Source: an uncultured Hymenobacter sp.
GTDB taxonomy: Bacteria > Bacteroidota > Bacteroidia > Cytophagales > Hymenobacteraceae
Assembly (NCBI GenBank): GCA_913776615.1
Contig: CAJYPK010000027.1
Location: 34,337 to 98,336, forward strand
Length of the DNA stretch: 64,000 bases
Direction of reading: 5' to 3'
Shown: positions 40,594-49,591 of the stretch, in pieces
Numbering within the stretch: position 1 is the first letter of the stretch
How the letters are laid out: every line of letters begins with the position of its first letter
Notes under the pieces: generated by a model
Database searches by the model: none
The model's input: only the letters and a program-made list of their open reading frames with translations
Told to the model about the DNA's origin: nothing
Position numbers and translations under genes: made by a program

Positions 40594-42400
40594 CGCCGGT
40601 CGGCCGGTGCAGCTCGCGGCCGGCACCAGCGTGCAGCTGGAGTTCAACTCCCCGCTCTTCGACGAGGACACGCTGAAGGGTACGTTCTCGTACTCGTTCA
40701 ACGTGCCGGCCGGTCCCAACGGTCCGCTCTACGGCTTTCCCGAGCGGCCCGACGGGGCCGGCCGGCCCGGGGCGCGGCTGCCGGCCGAGCTGGGCGTGGA
40801 GGGGGTGCCGCTGCTCACGGGCTCGCAGCGCCTCAAGTCGGCCTCGACCAGCCGGTACAGCGTCAATTTCCAGGCGGGCTTATCGGGGGCGGGGCTGAGC
40901 GAGCGGCAATTATCGTCCTTCCGCTACGGGGGCCTGGTCGAGCTGCCCCGCTCGGTCACGGTGGGCGAGCGGCAGGTGCCGGGCCTGCCGCTGCACGCCA
41001 ACGAAGTCGTGGCCAGCCCCGAGGACTACGGCTACGTGTTTGCGCCCCTGCGTAACGACTACGTGACGGACGTGCAGAAAGCCACCCCGGGCTACGACCC
41101 GGCCAGCATCCAGCCGCTGGAATACCCTTACGGAACGGTCAACAAATGGCTGGTGGACGTGGTGGGGCTGTCGGGTGAGCAGGTGGACGGCAGCTTCGTG
41201 CTCGACCTGGACTTTGGCGCGCCGGGCGGGGTGATCACGGGCGTGTACCGGGTACTGTCCAAGTACTGCCCCTTCCCGCGCCTGCGCTACGTGCTGCAAT
41301 GCGTGTGCGAGGAAAGCGGCCTGGCCGTAGACCTGCCGAACCTGCTACCCGGCGAGTTGGGCGACCTGGTGCTGGTGGGCAATGCGGTGCTCGTGGACCG
41401 GGGCGACCTGGATACGATTCGCTTCAGCCTGGCCGACGTGGTGCCCGCCCTGACCGTGGGCGAGCTGCTGGCGGCCGTGCGCCAGGACCTGGGCCTGGTG
41501 GTGTACGTGGACCCGGCCACGGGGCGGGTGCGCTCCACCACCCAGGCCGAGCGCGTGGCCCCGGGCGCGCCCGCCCTGGACTGGAGCAGCCGTATAGCTG
41601 GCTCGCCCGAGGTGAGCGTCGATGAGGTGGCGGGCCTGACGCTGAGCCCGCACCTGGATGGGGAGGACGAGCTGACCAAAGACCTGCGTACCCAGCAGCC
41701 CGACCCGAGCCGGGTGCTGTCGGCCGTGGCCACCGTGGGCGACCTGCCGGCCACGGCCCTGCGGACGGACCAGCCGCTGACCGGGCAGGTGCGCCTCGTG
41801 CGCGAACTGGCGTATTACTACAGCTGCACGCTGGCGTCGCTCGACAGCGAGCGCGTGAGCCTGAGCTGGACGCCCCTGGTAGCTGCCTTAGTGGATGTGC
41901 CGGTGGGTGGGGGTGGGGAGGTGCAGGAGCAGGCCACCTGCTACACGCTGGAGCGCCAAACCAAAATGCACGCTTATACCGACTCCTACACGGCCCTGAT
42001 CCCGGCCCTGGCGCAGCCGCCCTACGCGGCCGACCAGGTAGGCGCGCAGGCGGTGGCCCGTAGCAGCGCCCTGCGCCTGTTGTTTTACAACGGGCTCCAG
42101 CCCATCAGCAGCGGGGACTATCATTACCCGCAGCTCTCGCACCGCAGTGCCAGCGGCACCTGCTCGCTGCGCCCGGACGGGGAGGCAGGCACCTACGCGC
42201 AGTGGCTCCAGGGCTGGCTGGCCGTGAAGCTGGCGGCGACCAGCTACAAGCAGCCGCTGCTACTCACCCCGCTCGACCTGGCCCGGCTCGACCTGAGCCG
42301 CCCGCTGCACCTGGCCGGCGTACCCTACCTGGTGCGGAAACTCTCGGCTACCGTGCCCCTTGCCAAAGCCGCCACGGCCGAATTAGTGCGCCTGTTTTGA
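40574..42400 (+). CDS. phage tail hub/baseplate candidate
   Basis: 608 residues from ATG 40574 (MPLELTSAGRPVQLAAGTSV), preferred over an in-frame ATG 11 codons upstream that overlaps the previous gene further. Features are an N-terminal beta domain (LEFNSPLFDEDTLKGTFSYS) and a middle domain with LADVVPALTVGELLAAVRQDLGLVVYVD, reminiscent of the hub-type tail proteins that contain such a ligand-like segment. A C-terminal domain rich in Tyr/Leu follows. It is likely co-expressed with the preceding tail gene. Confidence 0.62.
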   Translation: MPLELTSAGRPVQLAAGTSVQLEFNSPLFDEDTLKGTFSYSFNVPAGPNGPLYGFPERPDGAGRPGARLPAELGVEGVPLLTGSQRLKSASTSRYSVNFQAGLSGAGLSERQLSSFRYGGLVELPRSVTVGERQVPGLPLHANEVVASPEDYGYVFAPLRNDYVTDVQKATPGYDPASIQPLEYPYGTVNKWLVDVVGLSGEQVDGSFVLDLDFGAPGGVITGVYRVLSKYCPFPRLRYVLQCVCEESGLAVDLPNLLPGELGDLVLVGNAVLVDRGDLDTIRFSLADVVPALTVGELLAAVRQDLGLVVYVDPATGRVRSTTQAERVAPGAPALDWSSRIAGSPEVSVDEVAGLTLSPHLDGEDELTKDLRTQQPDPSRVLSAVATVGDLPATALRTDQPLTGQVRLVRELAYYYSCTLASLDSERVSLSWTPLVAALVDVPVGGGGEVQEQATCYTLERQTKMHAYTDSYTALIPALAQPPYAADQVGAQAVARSSALRLLFYNGLQPISSGDYHYPQLSHRSASGTCSLRPDGEAGTYAQWLQGWLAVKLAATSYKQPLLLTPLDLARLDLSRPLHLAGVPYLVRKLSATVPLAKAATAELVRLF

Positions 42401-42441
42401 ATAGTGTTTTTTGCATGAAATGACTATATAGGGCAAAAAAA

Positions 42442-42486
42442 TAAATTTGCCAATTTCGTCCCAGGATTTGCCAGTTTCGTCCCAGG
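42442..42486 (+). promoter_or_regulatory. late promoter candidate followed by a 21-bp tandem repeat
   Basis: TAAATTTG (42442-42449) matches the TAnnTTTG -7 element. It overlaps two 21-bp tandem units (42445-42465 and 42466-42486; core TTTGCCAATTTCGTCCCAG) that differ at one position. The repeats would lie across the start of transcription, as an operator would. Confidence 0.5.
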
Positions 42487-42546
42487 CCAACTGGTGGGCG
42501 GTAGGAGTATAGCCAGGCAGTTGCCAGCCCGCCCCGCTGGGCTGAC

Positions 42547-42558
42547 TGGCAATTGCCA
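42547..42558. promoter_or_regulatory. palindrome TGGCAATTGCCA
   Basis: Perfect 12-bp palindrome upstream of the DUF5675 gene. The identical palindrome occurs at 52396-52407 and 52510-52521. Candidate binding site of a phage regulator. Confidence 0.5.
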
Positions 42559-42619
42559 GTTTTGGACCGAGCGGCAAGGGGCCTACTACCCGGGAGGGGA
42601 AAAGTGCTTCTTGGCCAGC

Positions 42620-43021
42620 ATGAACGCACAGCTAACCCTCAAACGCTCGCCCTCGGCCCACGGCTGTACCATCGGCGAGCTGTCGCTCAACGGCCAGTTC
42701 TTCTGTTACACCCTCGAAGACGTGGTGCGCCCGGCGGGCGTGAAGGTGGCAGGGGAGACGGCCATCCCGGCCGGAACCTATTCCGTCACCATCACGCGTA
42801 GCCCGGCCTTCCGCATGCTCACCCCGCGCCTGCACGGCGTACCCGGCTTTGAGGGCGTGCTCCTGCACCCGGGCAACGGTCCCAAGGACACGCGGGGCTG
42901 CATCCTGGTGGGGCTGGCCAAGCTGCCGAGCAACACCAAAATCTACCAGTCGCGCGAAGCCTTCGAGCAACTCATGGCCCGGCTGCTCGACGCCCGCACC
43001 ATCACGCTGACCATCCAGTAA
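42620..43021 (+). CDS. DUF5675 family protein
   Basis: 133 residues from ATG 42620 (MNAQLTLKRSPSAHGCTIGE). It has the DUF5675 pattern: FFCYTLEDVVRP, then IPAGTYSVTITRSP and the conserved VLLHPGNGPKDTRGCILVG. That His/Cys pair resembles the catalytic arrangement of L,D-transpeptidase-like folds. Members are common in Bacteroidota prophages and are thought to act on cell wall, but this is not proven. An open frame extends 126 bp upstream but through the palindrome-rich promoter region. Confidence 0.82.
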   Translation: MNAQLTLKRSPSAHGCTIGELSLNGQFFCYTLEDVVRPAGVKVAGETAIPAGTYSVTITRSPAFRMLTPRLHGVPGFEGVLLHPGNGPKDTRGCILVGLAKLPSNTKIYQSREAFEQLMARLLDARTITLTIQ

Positions 43022-43025
43022 GGCC

Positions 43026-43565
43026 GTGCTGCTGCCCCTGCCCCCCAACGACTGCTCCAATACCGGAGGCGTGCGCGCCCTGCGCGTATGGCCGGCCAGC
43101 AACGTGCGCCTGCCCCCCTACGCGGGCAGCAACCTGATGACGGCCATTACCCTGCTCGACGCGGACAACTACGCCGACATTTGGTTTCAGCCCGATAGCG
43201 CCGGCTTCGACGAGCCGGAGGACGTTGACGCGGCCGGCCCGTTCTACAAGCCCCAGCTGCAAGTGGTTGTGTTGCGTGACGCGCCCGACTTGCAGCAGGC
43301 CATCGCCCAGCTGCGGGCCGTGCGCTACTTCGTGGCTGCCTACGCCGACGGCAACGGGCTGACCAAGCTTGTGGGCACGCCCGACCACCCGCTGCGCCTG
43401 ACGGCGGGCCTGGAAACGGGCAAGAAGCCCGGCGATCGCAACGGCTACCCGCTCGTGTTTGCCGGCCTCACGCCCGAGCCCGCCCCGTTTTACCTGGCCC
43501 AGCCCGTGGGCACACCGCCGGTGCGGCGCGCCTTCTCGGCGGGCTTCTCCTTTGGCTTTTCCTAA
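43026..43565 (+). CDS. phage protein of unknown function
   Basis: 179 residues from GTG 43026, 4 bp after the DUF5675 gene. The middle is beta-rich (ADIWFQPDSAGFDEPEDVD, LQVVVLRDAPDLQQAIAQL), and the C-terminus is hydrophobic with Phe (RAFSAGFSFGFS). The beginning is poorly structured. Could be a tail or head decoration component; unrecognised. Confidence 0.6.
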   Translation: MLLPLPPNDCSNTGGVRALRVWPASNVRLPPYAGSNLMTAITLLDADNYADIWFQPDSAGFDEPEDVDAAGPFYKPQLQVVVLRDAPDLQQAIAQLRAVRYFVAAYADGNGLTKLVGTPDHPLRLTAGLETGKKPGDRNGYPLVFAGLTPEPAPFYLAQPVGTPPVRRAFSAGFSFGFS

Positions 43566-43566
43566 T

Positions 43567-44130
43567 ATGGCACAACAAACCCGCCCCGACCTGCACGCCG
43601 CCGTTGAGCTGCGCTTTCCCGACAACACCACCGGGGAGATTACCCCGGCCGACGTGCGCGACTTCCTGCACGCGCTCCTCGACTCGGCCCAGCTGCCGGC
43701 CACCGATGGCCAACCGGCGGGGCTGACGCTGGACCAGGTGCAGGAGGCCGCCGCCCAGCAATTGCTAGCCAGCGCGCAGACGGGCATTTCCATCATGCGC
43801 GACGTGCAAACGGGCCGCCTGGCCATTACCAATACGCAGCCTGACCTACGGGAATTGTTCTTCACCTGCCCGGCCTCGGGGGCCGGCAATTTGCAGCGGT
43901 ACGAGTTCCGCCTGCGCTATCCAATGCAGGAAGGGGCTTACGCGTGGGTCGGGGACAGCAATATCGCGCAGATTGAGTTTCAGGCCCAGGGGCAACCATT
44001 TAGCGGTACGATTGAGCAATTTCGCAGCCAAACGTTCTCGCTGTTTTTCAACTCCACGACCACCTATTCGGCGCTGATTACCCCTGTGAACGTTAATCAA
44101 CCGTGCGTGCTGGAGATGGTACAGCTATGA
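43567..44130 (+). CDS. phage structural protein, fibre-type candidate
   Basis: 187 residues from ATG 43567 (MAQQTRPDLHAAVELRFPDN). N-terminal segment with ITPADVRDFLHALLDSAQLP, a fibre-like start seen in Bacteroidota prophages, then a beta domain (RYEFRLRYPMQEGAYAWVGD and GTIEQFRSQTFSLFFN). Its stop overlaps the next start (ATGA). Confidence 0.62.
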   Translation: MAQQTRPDLHAAVELRFPDNTTGEITPADVRDFLHALLDSAQLPATDGQPAGLTLDQVQEAAAQQLLASAQTGISIMRDVQTGRLAITNTQPDLRELFFTCPASGAGNLQRYEFRLRYPMQEGAYAWVGDSNIAQIEFQAQGQPFSGTIEQFRSQTFSLFFNSTTTYSALITPVNVNQPCVLEMVQL

Positions 44131-44741
44131 CCTATACGCACGTTATCGGCGGCCAGCCGCTCAGCATCATCGATGCCTTCACCGCCACCAACATTGAGTT
44201 GAATACGTCACTGGCTACAGGGCTGATTATTCCGGTTACAGCAGCGCCAGGATCTACACTCACATTTTTTATCAAGAGCGACCAAGGCTACAACCGGCAA
44301 ATACCAAGCACCATCCTGGACGCCCGCGCCTCGTTGCAAGGAACGTTGCTCGGGGAGTACGGAGAACGTGGGCCGCTAACTGCCCGCACCAGTGGCAAGT
44401 TCTACGTGAATGGTGCAGATGTCGGCTACTACGATTGTGCGGTAGTTTTCAATAGCTTGCCCGCCGGGCGTTACTACCAATTTGCCATTCGCTTTGCGGA
44501 TATTCCCCGCCAGGACGGATTTATCTATTTGTACATGAATAGCCAAGGGCAGGAAGGTCAGCAACCCCTGCATTTTGCCGACGTGCGGCTGTACGATTAC
44601 GCACTCACGCCTGCACAGCTCGCTCAGCCCTTGCTTCCCAGGAATTACGAGGCGCGCTACACGTTCGCTGACTATCAGGCTGGCGATAGCCAGGCAGTCG
44701 ATGTGAGCGGCAACGGCAACCACGCCGTGATTTTCTACTAG
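44127..44741 (+). CDS. lectin-like (LamG/ConA-type) tail protein
   Basis: 204 residues from ATG 44127. Beta-rich throughout; the C-terminal part carries HFADVRLYDYALTPAQLAQ, the terminal motif of LamG/concanavalin-like laminin domains, followed by VDVSGNGNHAVIFY. Such domains bind glycans, so the protein probably helps adsorption to the host surface. It is translationally coupled to the previous gene. Slightly lower in GC than the flanking genes, consistent with exchange of fibre genes. Confidence 0.68.
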   Translation: MTYTHVIGGQPLSIIDAFTATNIELNTSLATGLIIPVTAAPGSTLTFFIKSDQGYNRQIPSTILDARASLQGTLLGEYGERGPLTARTSGKFYVNGADVGYYDCAVVFNSLPAGRYYQFAIRFADIPRQDGFIYLYMNSQGQEGQQPLHFADVRLYDYALTPAQLAQPLLPRNYEARYTFADYQAGDSQAVDVSGNGNHAVIFY

Positions 44742-44785
44742 CCCCAAACCCGTCCTATTCCTGGCTTTCAAAAAAAGCAATCATT

Positions 44786-44811
44786 GTAGACCACCCCGCC
44801 GGGTGGTCTAC
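44786..44811 (+). promoter_or_regulatory. hairpin just before the prohead-protease start
   Basis: 11-bp stem GTAGACCACCC/GGGTGGTCTAC with a 4-nt loop, ending 6 bp before the ATG at 44818. No T run follows, so it is not a standard terminator. It could limit ribosome access. Confidence 0.65.
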
Positions 44812-44817
44812 TTGCTT

Positions 44818-45846
44818 ATGTACGATATCCTCACCAGTTCCTGCTGGGCCCTGGAGGCGAAGTTCTACTCGCTGGCCAAAAGCCGCATCCTGGCCCGGCT
44901 GGGCAAAGGGCTGCCGGCACTCTCGGCCGACGAGGCCCGCCCGCGGCACTATGCCCACGTTGATGCCCAGGGCTACCCCACCATGTGGGTTACGCAGGCC
45001 GGCGAACTGGCCGGCCTGGCCGTGCCGCCCCAGGGCCACGGCCTGCACCTGGCCTCGGGCATTGCCCAGGTGCTGGCTGGTCGTAGTGGCGGGGCCAGCT
45101 CCGCCAACACGTCGGGCTCGAAGGTGGCCGTAATTCCCGTGCAGGGGGCCATCCAGAAACGCGGGGGCATGTGCTCGCTGGGCACCAAGGACCTCGTAGC
45201 CCAGCTGAGCGCCGCCAACCGCGACCCCGAAATTGCCGCCATCGTGCTCGACGTGGACTCGCCCGGCGGGCAGGTCGATGGCACCGAAGAGTTTGCCCAG
45301 GCCGTCGCCGCGTCGGGCAAGCCCGTGGTGGCCTACATCGACGGGCTGGGGGCCAGCGCCGCTTACTGGATTGCCTCGCAGGCCAGTACCATCTTCATCA
45401 ATTCGGTCTCGACGGGCTACGCCGGCTCGCTGGGGGTGCTGTGCATGAGCCTCGACCAGTCGGCTTTCCTGGAAAAGCAGGGCGTCAAGGTCGAGATTCT
45501 GCGCTCGAGCCGCGCCGTGGACAAGGCCCGGCTCAACCCCGTCGAGCCGCTCAGCGACGCGGTACGCGCCCAGGTGCAGGCCGACCTCGACCAGATTGCC
45601 GCCACCTTCATCGCGGCCGTGGAGAAGGGCCGCGCCGGCAAGCTGAGCACTAAGGAGGACGTGTTCACGGGCAAGGTCTACAACGGCGCAGACGCTAAGA
45701 AATACGGCCTGGTCGATCAGGTCGGCTCGCTGCAAGATGCTGTTAATCATGCCGCCAAGCTCGCGCAGTCGGGCGGTGGTACTTCCGCTTCACTCTTTAC
45801 CCAAAACTTCAATAACGCATGGCAATCAAGTTCGCCAGTATCCTAG
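44818..45846 (+). CDS. S49-family prohead protease
   Basis: 342 residues from ATG 44818. ClpP/crotonase-fold signal-peptide-peptidase type: AVIPVQGAIQKRG, IVLDVDSPGGQVDGTEEF, GLGASAAYWIASQA (the nucleophile Ser is in the GASAAYW segment) and GYAGSLGVLCMSLDQSAFLE. The general-base Lys is in SSRAVDKARLNPVEPL. It cuts scaffold and capsid proteins during head maturation. It precedes a scaffold-like gene with a 28-bp overlap and then the major capsid gene. A GTG five codons upstream lies inside the hairpin and was not chosen. Confidence 0.9.
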   Translation: MYDILTSSCWALEAKFYSLAKSRILARLGKGLPALSADEARPRHYAHVDAQGYPTMWVTQAGELAGLAVPPQGHGLHLASGIAQVLAGRSGGASSANTSGSKVAVIPVQGAIQKRGGMCSLGTKDLVAQLSAANRDPEIAAIVLDVDSPGGQVDGTEEFAQAVAASGKPVVAYIDGLGASAAYWIASQASTIFINSVSTGYAGSLGVLCMSLDQSAFLEKQGVKVEILRSSRAVDKARLNPVEPLSDAVRAQVQADLDQIAATFIAAVEKGRAGKLSTKEDVFTGKVYNGADAKKYGLVDQVGSLQDAVNHAAKLAQSGGGTSASLFTQNFNNAWQSSSPVS

Positions 45847-46181
45847 CCGCCCTGGGCGTGCGCTCCGCCTCGGAGCCCGTGACCGAGGCCCACCTCGAAG
45901 CCGCTGACGCGAAAATCGCGCAACTCGAAAGTGACAAAGAAACGGCCGAAGCCGGTCTGAAAACGGCCTTGGAGGAGAAGGGGAAGGTGGAGGCCACCCT
46001 GACCGAAACCAAGGGCAAGCTGGCCACCCTCGAAAAGTGGAAAAAGGAGCAAAAAGCCGTTGACGGCCGCGACGAGGACGAGAGCAATAGCCTCGACGAC
46101 CAGCCTGAGGCGCTGGAGTCCTGGGAGCGCGCCGCCGCCTCGACCATCGCCAACACCAAAAAGCGCCTGGGCCAGAAGTAG
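45819..46181 (+). CDS. scaffold-like coiled-coil protein
   Basis: 120 residues. After MAIKFASILAALGVRSAS it is a long charged helix with heptads (LEAADAKIAQLESDKETAEAG and LKTALEEKGKVEATLTETKG), then an acidic segment and a helical tail ending KKRLGQK. Scaffolding proteins located between protease and major capsid protein look like this. The 28-bp overlap with the protease gene suggests joint expression. Confidence 0.75.
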   Translation: MAIKFASILAALGVRSASEPVTEAHLEAADAKIAQLESDKETAEAGLKTALEEKGKVEATLTETKGKLATLEKWKKEQKAVDGRDEDESNSLDDQPEALESWERAAASTIANTKKRLGQK

Positions 46182-46235
46182 GCCGGCGTTCACTCATGCA
46201 CTTACCACCTGCTACCCGCTTTCCAGGATAACTAC

Positions 46236-47249
46236 ATGGCAGCACCAGCAATCGACTTCTCGGGCCTCGGCCCCAAAATCCAGAGCTACACCCTGCGTGA
46301 GTCGGAGAACCTGCTCACCACGATGCTCATCACCAACCAGTCGTACCTCGACTACATGGAGCTCTACCCCGATGTGACCGACCAGCTGGCCTTGACCCAG
46401 ATGTTCGTCGATTCGGTGCTCCAGCCCGGGGGTAAGGACACGTTCGACCCGAAGGGTACGGTGGGGTTCAAAAACCGCATCGGTCAGGTGCGCGATTGCA
46501 AAATCGACTTCACCCTGACGCCCAAAATGATCAACGCCATGTGGAAGAGCTACCTCGGCCGCATTGCCAAGAGCAAGCGCGGCGACGTGTACGATGCGCC
46601 TTTCCAGCAGTACATTATGGACAAGCTGGCAGCCAAGGCCAAGGAGGAGATGCACCTCAAGGCGGTGTTCAAAGGCGTGTATAACGGGGACAAGAAGCAG
46701 CCGAACCGCGTGTTCGACGGCCTGCTGCCCCTGCTCTCGAAGGCGAGCGTGCTGGCGAACAGCCAGATTTTTGCCGGGGCACCCGTCACCCAATCGAACG
46801 CTATCGACCAGCTGGAAGGCATTGCCGACAAGGTACCCTCGCACCTGATCAACGAGGACTTGGTGATGCTGGTGGAGCCCAGCGCGGCTAAGTTTTACAA
46901 CCGCGACTACCGCGCAACCTTTGGGGGCAACACCAACAATACGGGCGGCTTCGAGCACAAGCTGCTCGACGGGACCAACATCACGATTGTGCCTGAGCCG
47001 GGCCTGGCCGACACGGGCGGCATCGTCTGCACTACCCGTAATAACCTGGTGTGGATGACCGGCCCGCTGGGCGGTGGCCCCAGCTCGTTCATCGTGGAGA
47101 AGAGCCGCCGCAACGTGGACATCATGGCCGACTTCCAGGCTGCCCCCGACCTGGCTATTGCGGAGTACGTGTGGGTCAACGATGCCGCCCTCACGGCCGG
47201 CGCAGCGCTTATCGCGGCTGAGGCTGCCGAGCCAGCTCCAACTGCCTAA
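46236..47249 (+). CDS. major capsid protein
   Basis: A 337-residue protein positioned after protease and scaffold. It starts MAAPAIDFSGLGPKIQSYTL and has an N-terminal helical arm, then MFVDSVLQPGGKDTFDPKG and conserved-type strands (FKNRIGQVRDCKIDFTLTP, NITIVPEPGLADTGG) consistent with the HK97-like fold. The C-terminus ends with Ala-rich residues. Position and size are the main support; HK97-fold membership should be tested by structure prediction. Confidence 0.85.
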   Translation: MAAPAIDFSGLGPKIQSYTLRESENLLTTMLITNQSYLDYMELYPDVTDQLALTQMFVDSVLQPGGKDTFDPKGTVGFKNRIGQVRDCKIDFTLTPKMINAMWKSYLGRIAKSKRGDVYDAPFQQYIMDKLAAKAKEEMHLKAVFKGVYNGDKKQPNRVFDGLLPLLSKASVLANSQIFAGAPVTQSNAIDQLEGIADKVPSHLINEDLVMLVEPSAAKFYNRDYRATFGGNTNNTGGFEHKLLDGTNITIVPEPGLADTGGIVCTTRNNLVWMTGPLGGGPSSFIVEKSRRNVDIMADFQAAPDLAIAEYVWVNDAALTAGAALIAAEAAEPAPTA

Positions 47250-47333
47250 GCACTCCGGCCCCGGCCGCTGGGCGGCTGGCGCCTTTGCTGGCCTCTCACT
47301 CACTTTTTATCACCCAGTTTTACTTACTTTTTT

Positions 47334-47846
47334 ATGTGCGTCAGAACGCCTATTGAAGCCATCGTGGTCGATGACTGCCCCAACGCCGGGGGCCTGACCA
47401 ACCTGCACGTGATTCGCCGGCGCGACATCGACGTGTTTCCCGCGCCCGGGGATGATGGCGTGACCATCAGCACGGCCATCGTGCCCAAGACGGGGGTCAA
47501 GTTCGTGCCCTGGGAATTCGCCACCGACACGGGCGAAATCACCCACAAGAGCACCGGCGACGCCGGCAACCAGAGCGTGAGCATGGAGGTAACCACCAAC
47601 GTGCCCCGGGGCGATGCCACCATCGACGCCGTGATTCAGAAGGCCCTCAACGGCGATTTCGTGGTGGCCGGCCGCGACAGCAACGGCAACACCCGCCTCA
47701 TTGGCGACGAGTTCCGGGGCGTGAAGTTCGAGCACGACTACAAGTCCGGGAAAAAGGGTGGGGATAAAAATGGTACCGACTTCAAATTCAGCGGCGAGGG
47801 CTTCACGCACGTGCCGTACTACTACACGGCCGCCCTGCCGGTGTAA
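47334..47846 (+). CDS. tail-tube-like or head-associated protein
   Basis: 170 residues (MCVRTPIEAIVVDDCPNAGG). Beta-rich: LHVIRRRDIDVFPAPGDD, VKFVPWEFATDTGEITHKST, QSVSMEVTTNVPRGD and FKFSGEGFTHVPYYYTAALP. This resembles the major tail protein or tube subunit of siphophages, although the position directly after capsid also fits a head protein. Expected to be abundant. Confidence 0.6.
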   Translation: MCVRTPIEAIVVDDCPNAGGLTNLHVIRRRDIDVFPAPGDDGVTISTAIVPKTGVKFVPWEFATDTGEITHKSTGDAGNQSVSMEVTTNVPRGDATIDAVIQKALNGDFVVAGRDSNGNTRLIGDEFRGVKFEHDYKSGKKGGDKNGTDFKFSGEGFTHVPYYYTAALPV

Positions 47847-47892
47847 GCCACTTCAGTCCATTTCTCTCACGTTTTAGCGGCTTATCTATCTT

Positions 47893-48114
47893 ATGCTGAA
47901 GAAGTTCAAACTGGTCAACACGCAGGGCCTCAGCGGGGTGTTCTACAAAGGGCGTAACATCCCCTTTGATCGAATCGACGACACGCTGGCCGAGCAGCTT
48001 ATCGGCAAAACCCACGTGCTCGAGCGCGTGGCACCCACCGACACCACGCCGGTTGTCTTAGCCCTAGCGGAGTCTGCTGCGGAAGCCAGCGGTACCGGCA
48101 AAAAAAAAGAGTAA
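47893..48114 (+). CDS. small phage structural protein
   Basis: 73 residues (MLKKFKLVNTQGLSGVFYKG). N-terminal beta hairpin and a helical middle (IDDTLAEQLIGKTHVLERV). Small proteins with this start follow capsid or tube genes in many prophages. A terminator follows at 48146. Confidence 0.62.
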   Translation: MLKKFKLVNTQGLSGVFYKGRNIPFDRIDDTLAEQLIGKTHVLERVAPTDTTPVVLALAESAAEASGTGKKKE

Positions 48115-48145
48115 GGCGCCGGCTCAGCGCCAAGTAGCAGTTTCC

Positions 48146-48178
48146 AAAAGCCCCGCCTCTAATCAGGTGGGGCTTTTT
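48146..48178 (+). terminator. terminator after the capsid module
   Basis: 13-bp stem AAAAGCCCCGCCT/AGGTGGGGCTTTT with one G-T pair and a 6-nt loop, followed by TT. Confidence 0.75.
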
Positions 48179-48224
48179 AAGGTGAAAAGCTTTCCGATAA
48201 CTCCCCCGATTGTCTGAACTGCCC

Positions 48225-48557
48225 ATGGCTATTCCAGCTAACCTCTTCCTCTCGCGGCTTCAGCCCCTGGCCCCTCACTTAGCTCAGGGTAGTACGATTG
48301 ACTCCGGACTACTGGAAGCGCTGGAAGCAGTGCTGCCCCCTAAAAAGGTGGATGCGGTAGTCAAGCTATTAGATAAGTTGCTGGAGCACCCGCTGGGTGC
48401 GCGGGTACTGCTGCTGACACTACGTTTTCAACTCGACGCGTGGCTGGAAGAGGGGCAGGAGCGGTTGCTGTGCATCAACCAGGGTGCCGAGCCTTTCGAG
48501 TGGCTGGCAACCAGCGACCACCTGGAGGTAGTGCAAACCTTCCGCGCATTGCTCTAA
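48225..48557 (+). CDS. small helical phage protein
   Basis: 110 residues from ATG 48225 (MAIPANLFLSRLQPLAPHLA). Mainly helical (LLEALEAVLPPKKVDAVVKL, then LLDKLLEHPLGARVLLLTLR). No family recognised. It starts a new segment after the terminator. Confidence 0.6.
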   Translation: MAIPANLFLSRLQPLAPHLAQGSTIDSGLLEALEAVLPPKKVDAVVKLLDKLLEHPLGARVLLLTLRFQLDAWLEEGQERLLCINQGAEPFEWLATSDHLEVVQTFRALL

Positions 48558-48630
48558 TTCCGTCCTATTAGCGGGTTGCCCGGTTGGCGAGCTTTGATTT
48601 CACTCAACCTGAAATCAACGACTGTCGGGG

Positions 48631-49488
48631 ATGGAATCTAAACTAGAAGAAGTAATTAGCTGGCTCGAAGCCGGCGAGGCGGCCGACTACCAGGCCGGGG
48701 TACTGCTCTTGCAGCAGCACAGTGGCAACCGCAGCCTGGTTAACAACCTACTTAAAAAGGAATCGGCGAACAACCGCTCGAAACTGCAGTACGAGCTGGT
48801 AAAAGTTGGGTGTGGCGGCCGCATGGAAGACGTGAGCGAAATACTCAACCATTTCGCCCAGGCTGTGCAGGGCGCGGTACCGGCCGTGCAGCAAGTGGCT
48901 GATGTGCTGCTGGAGGCCCACCGCTCGCAGGTCCTTGCGCTAAATGCCCTCCCCGAGCAGCCCGCCCCTGAGCACGTGCCGGAGGCCGCTCGCCAGGAGG
49001 TCGATGAATTGACGCAGCTCATGGCCCGGTTGCACAACCAGCGTTGCCAGCTCAGCAACAGCCTGGCTACCCTCAATGTGGCCGATGGCCCCCGCGTCGT
49101 AGGCGAAATCTTGAGCTTGCAAAACCAATACAACGACCTGGCCGAGAAACGCCGACTTGTCACCCAGTGCGAGCAAATACCGGCGGCGGCCGACCAGTTT
49201 GGCATTGTCCCTAGTGAGGCTCTATCCTTCGAGCAGGCCGTGGACCAAGCCAGCGAGGTGCTGGCCAGCGAGGTCACTCCTGCGTCTGAGCAGGCGACCC
49301 CTACGCCCGACCGGGCTGAATTGGTGAAGCAGCGCAACACCATGCGCTCGAACCTGAGCAAAGCCAAGAAAAAGGCCACCGAGTCCAAGACGGCGGAAAA
49401 GCGTAGCGAGTACGAACAGAAGGCTGCCAGGCTTGATATTGAACTTGGGGTATTGAATAGACAGTTAGCACTGCCCCCGCAGGCATGA
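48631..49488 (+). CDS. helical phage protein with coiled-coil end
   Basis: 285 residues, almost wholly helical: VISWLEAGEAADYQAGVLLL, RQEVDELTQLMARLHNQR and a Lys/Glu-rich end (LVKQRNTMRSNLSKAKKKAT). Unknown function. The length and helices could suit a minor structural or maturation protein, but its location before terminase and among accessory genes also fits a moron. Confidence 0.6.
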   Translation: MESKLEEVISWLEAGEAADYQAGVLLLQQHSGNRSLVNNLLKKESANNRSKLQYELVKVGCGGRMEDVSEILNHFAQAVQGAVPAVQQVADVLLEAHRSQVLALNALPEQPAPEHVPEAARQEVDELTQLMARLHNQRCQLSNSLATLNVADGPRVVGEILSLQNQYNDLAEKRRLVTQCEQIPAAADQFGIVPSEALSFEQAVDQASEVLASEVTPASEQATPTPDRAELVKQRNTMRSNLSKAKKKATESKTAEKRSEYEQKAARLDIELGVLNRQLALPPQA

Positions 49489-49571
49489 AATACTTTTTTA
49501 CCCTGGTGCTGCTAAGTTTAATAGCTAGCGAGTTTAAAAAACAGGGGTACTACACTTGTCGTTACATTTGA
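49485..49571 (+). CDS. 28-residue peptide candidate, coupled to the previous gene
   Basis: ATG overlaps the previous stop codon (ATGA). It encodes MKYFFTLVLLSLIASEFKKQ and eight further residues, a hydrophobic helix with a basic end. Could be a truncated lipoprotein remnant or a small membrane peptide. Weak support. Confidence 0.3.
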   Translation: MKYFFTLVLLSLIASEFKKQGYYTCRYI

Positions 49572-49591
49572 CCTAACTCCCACGCCAGATT

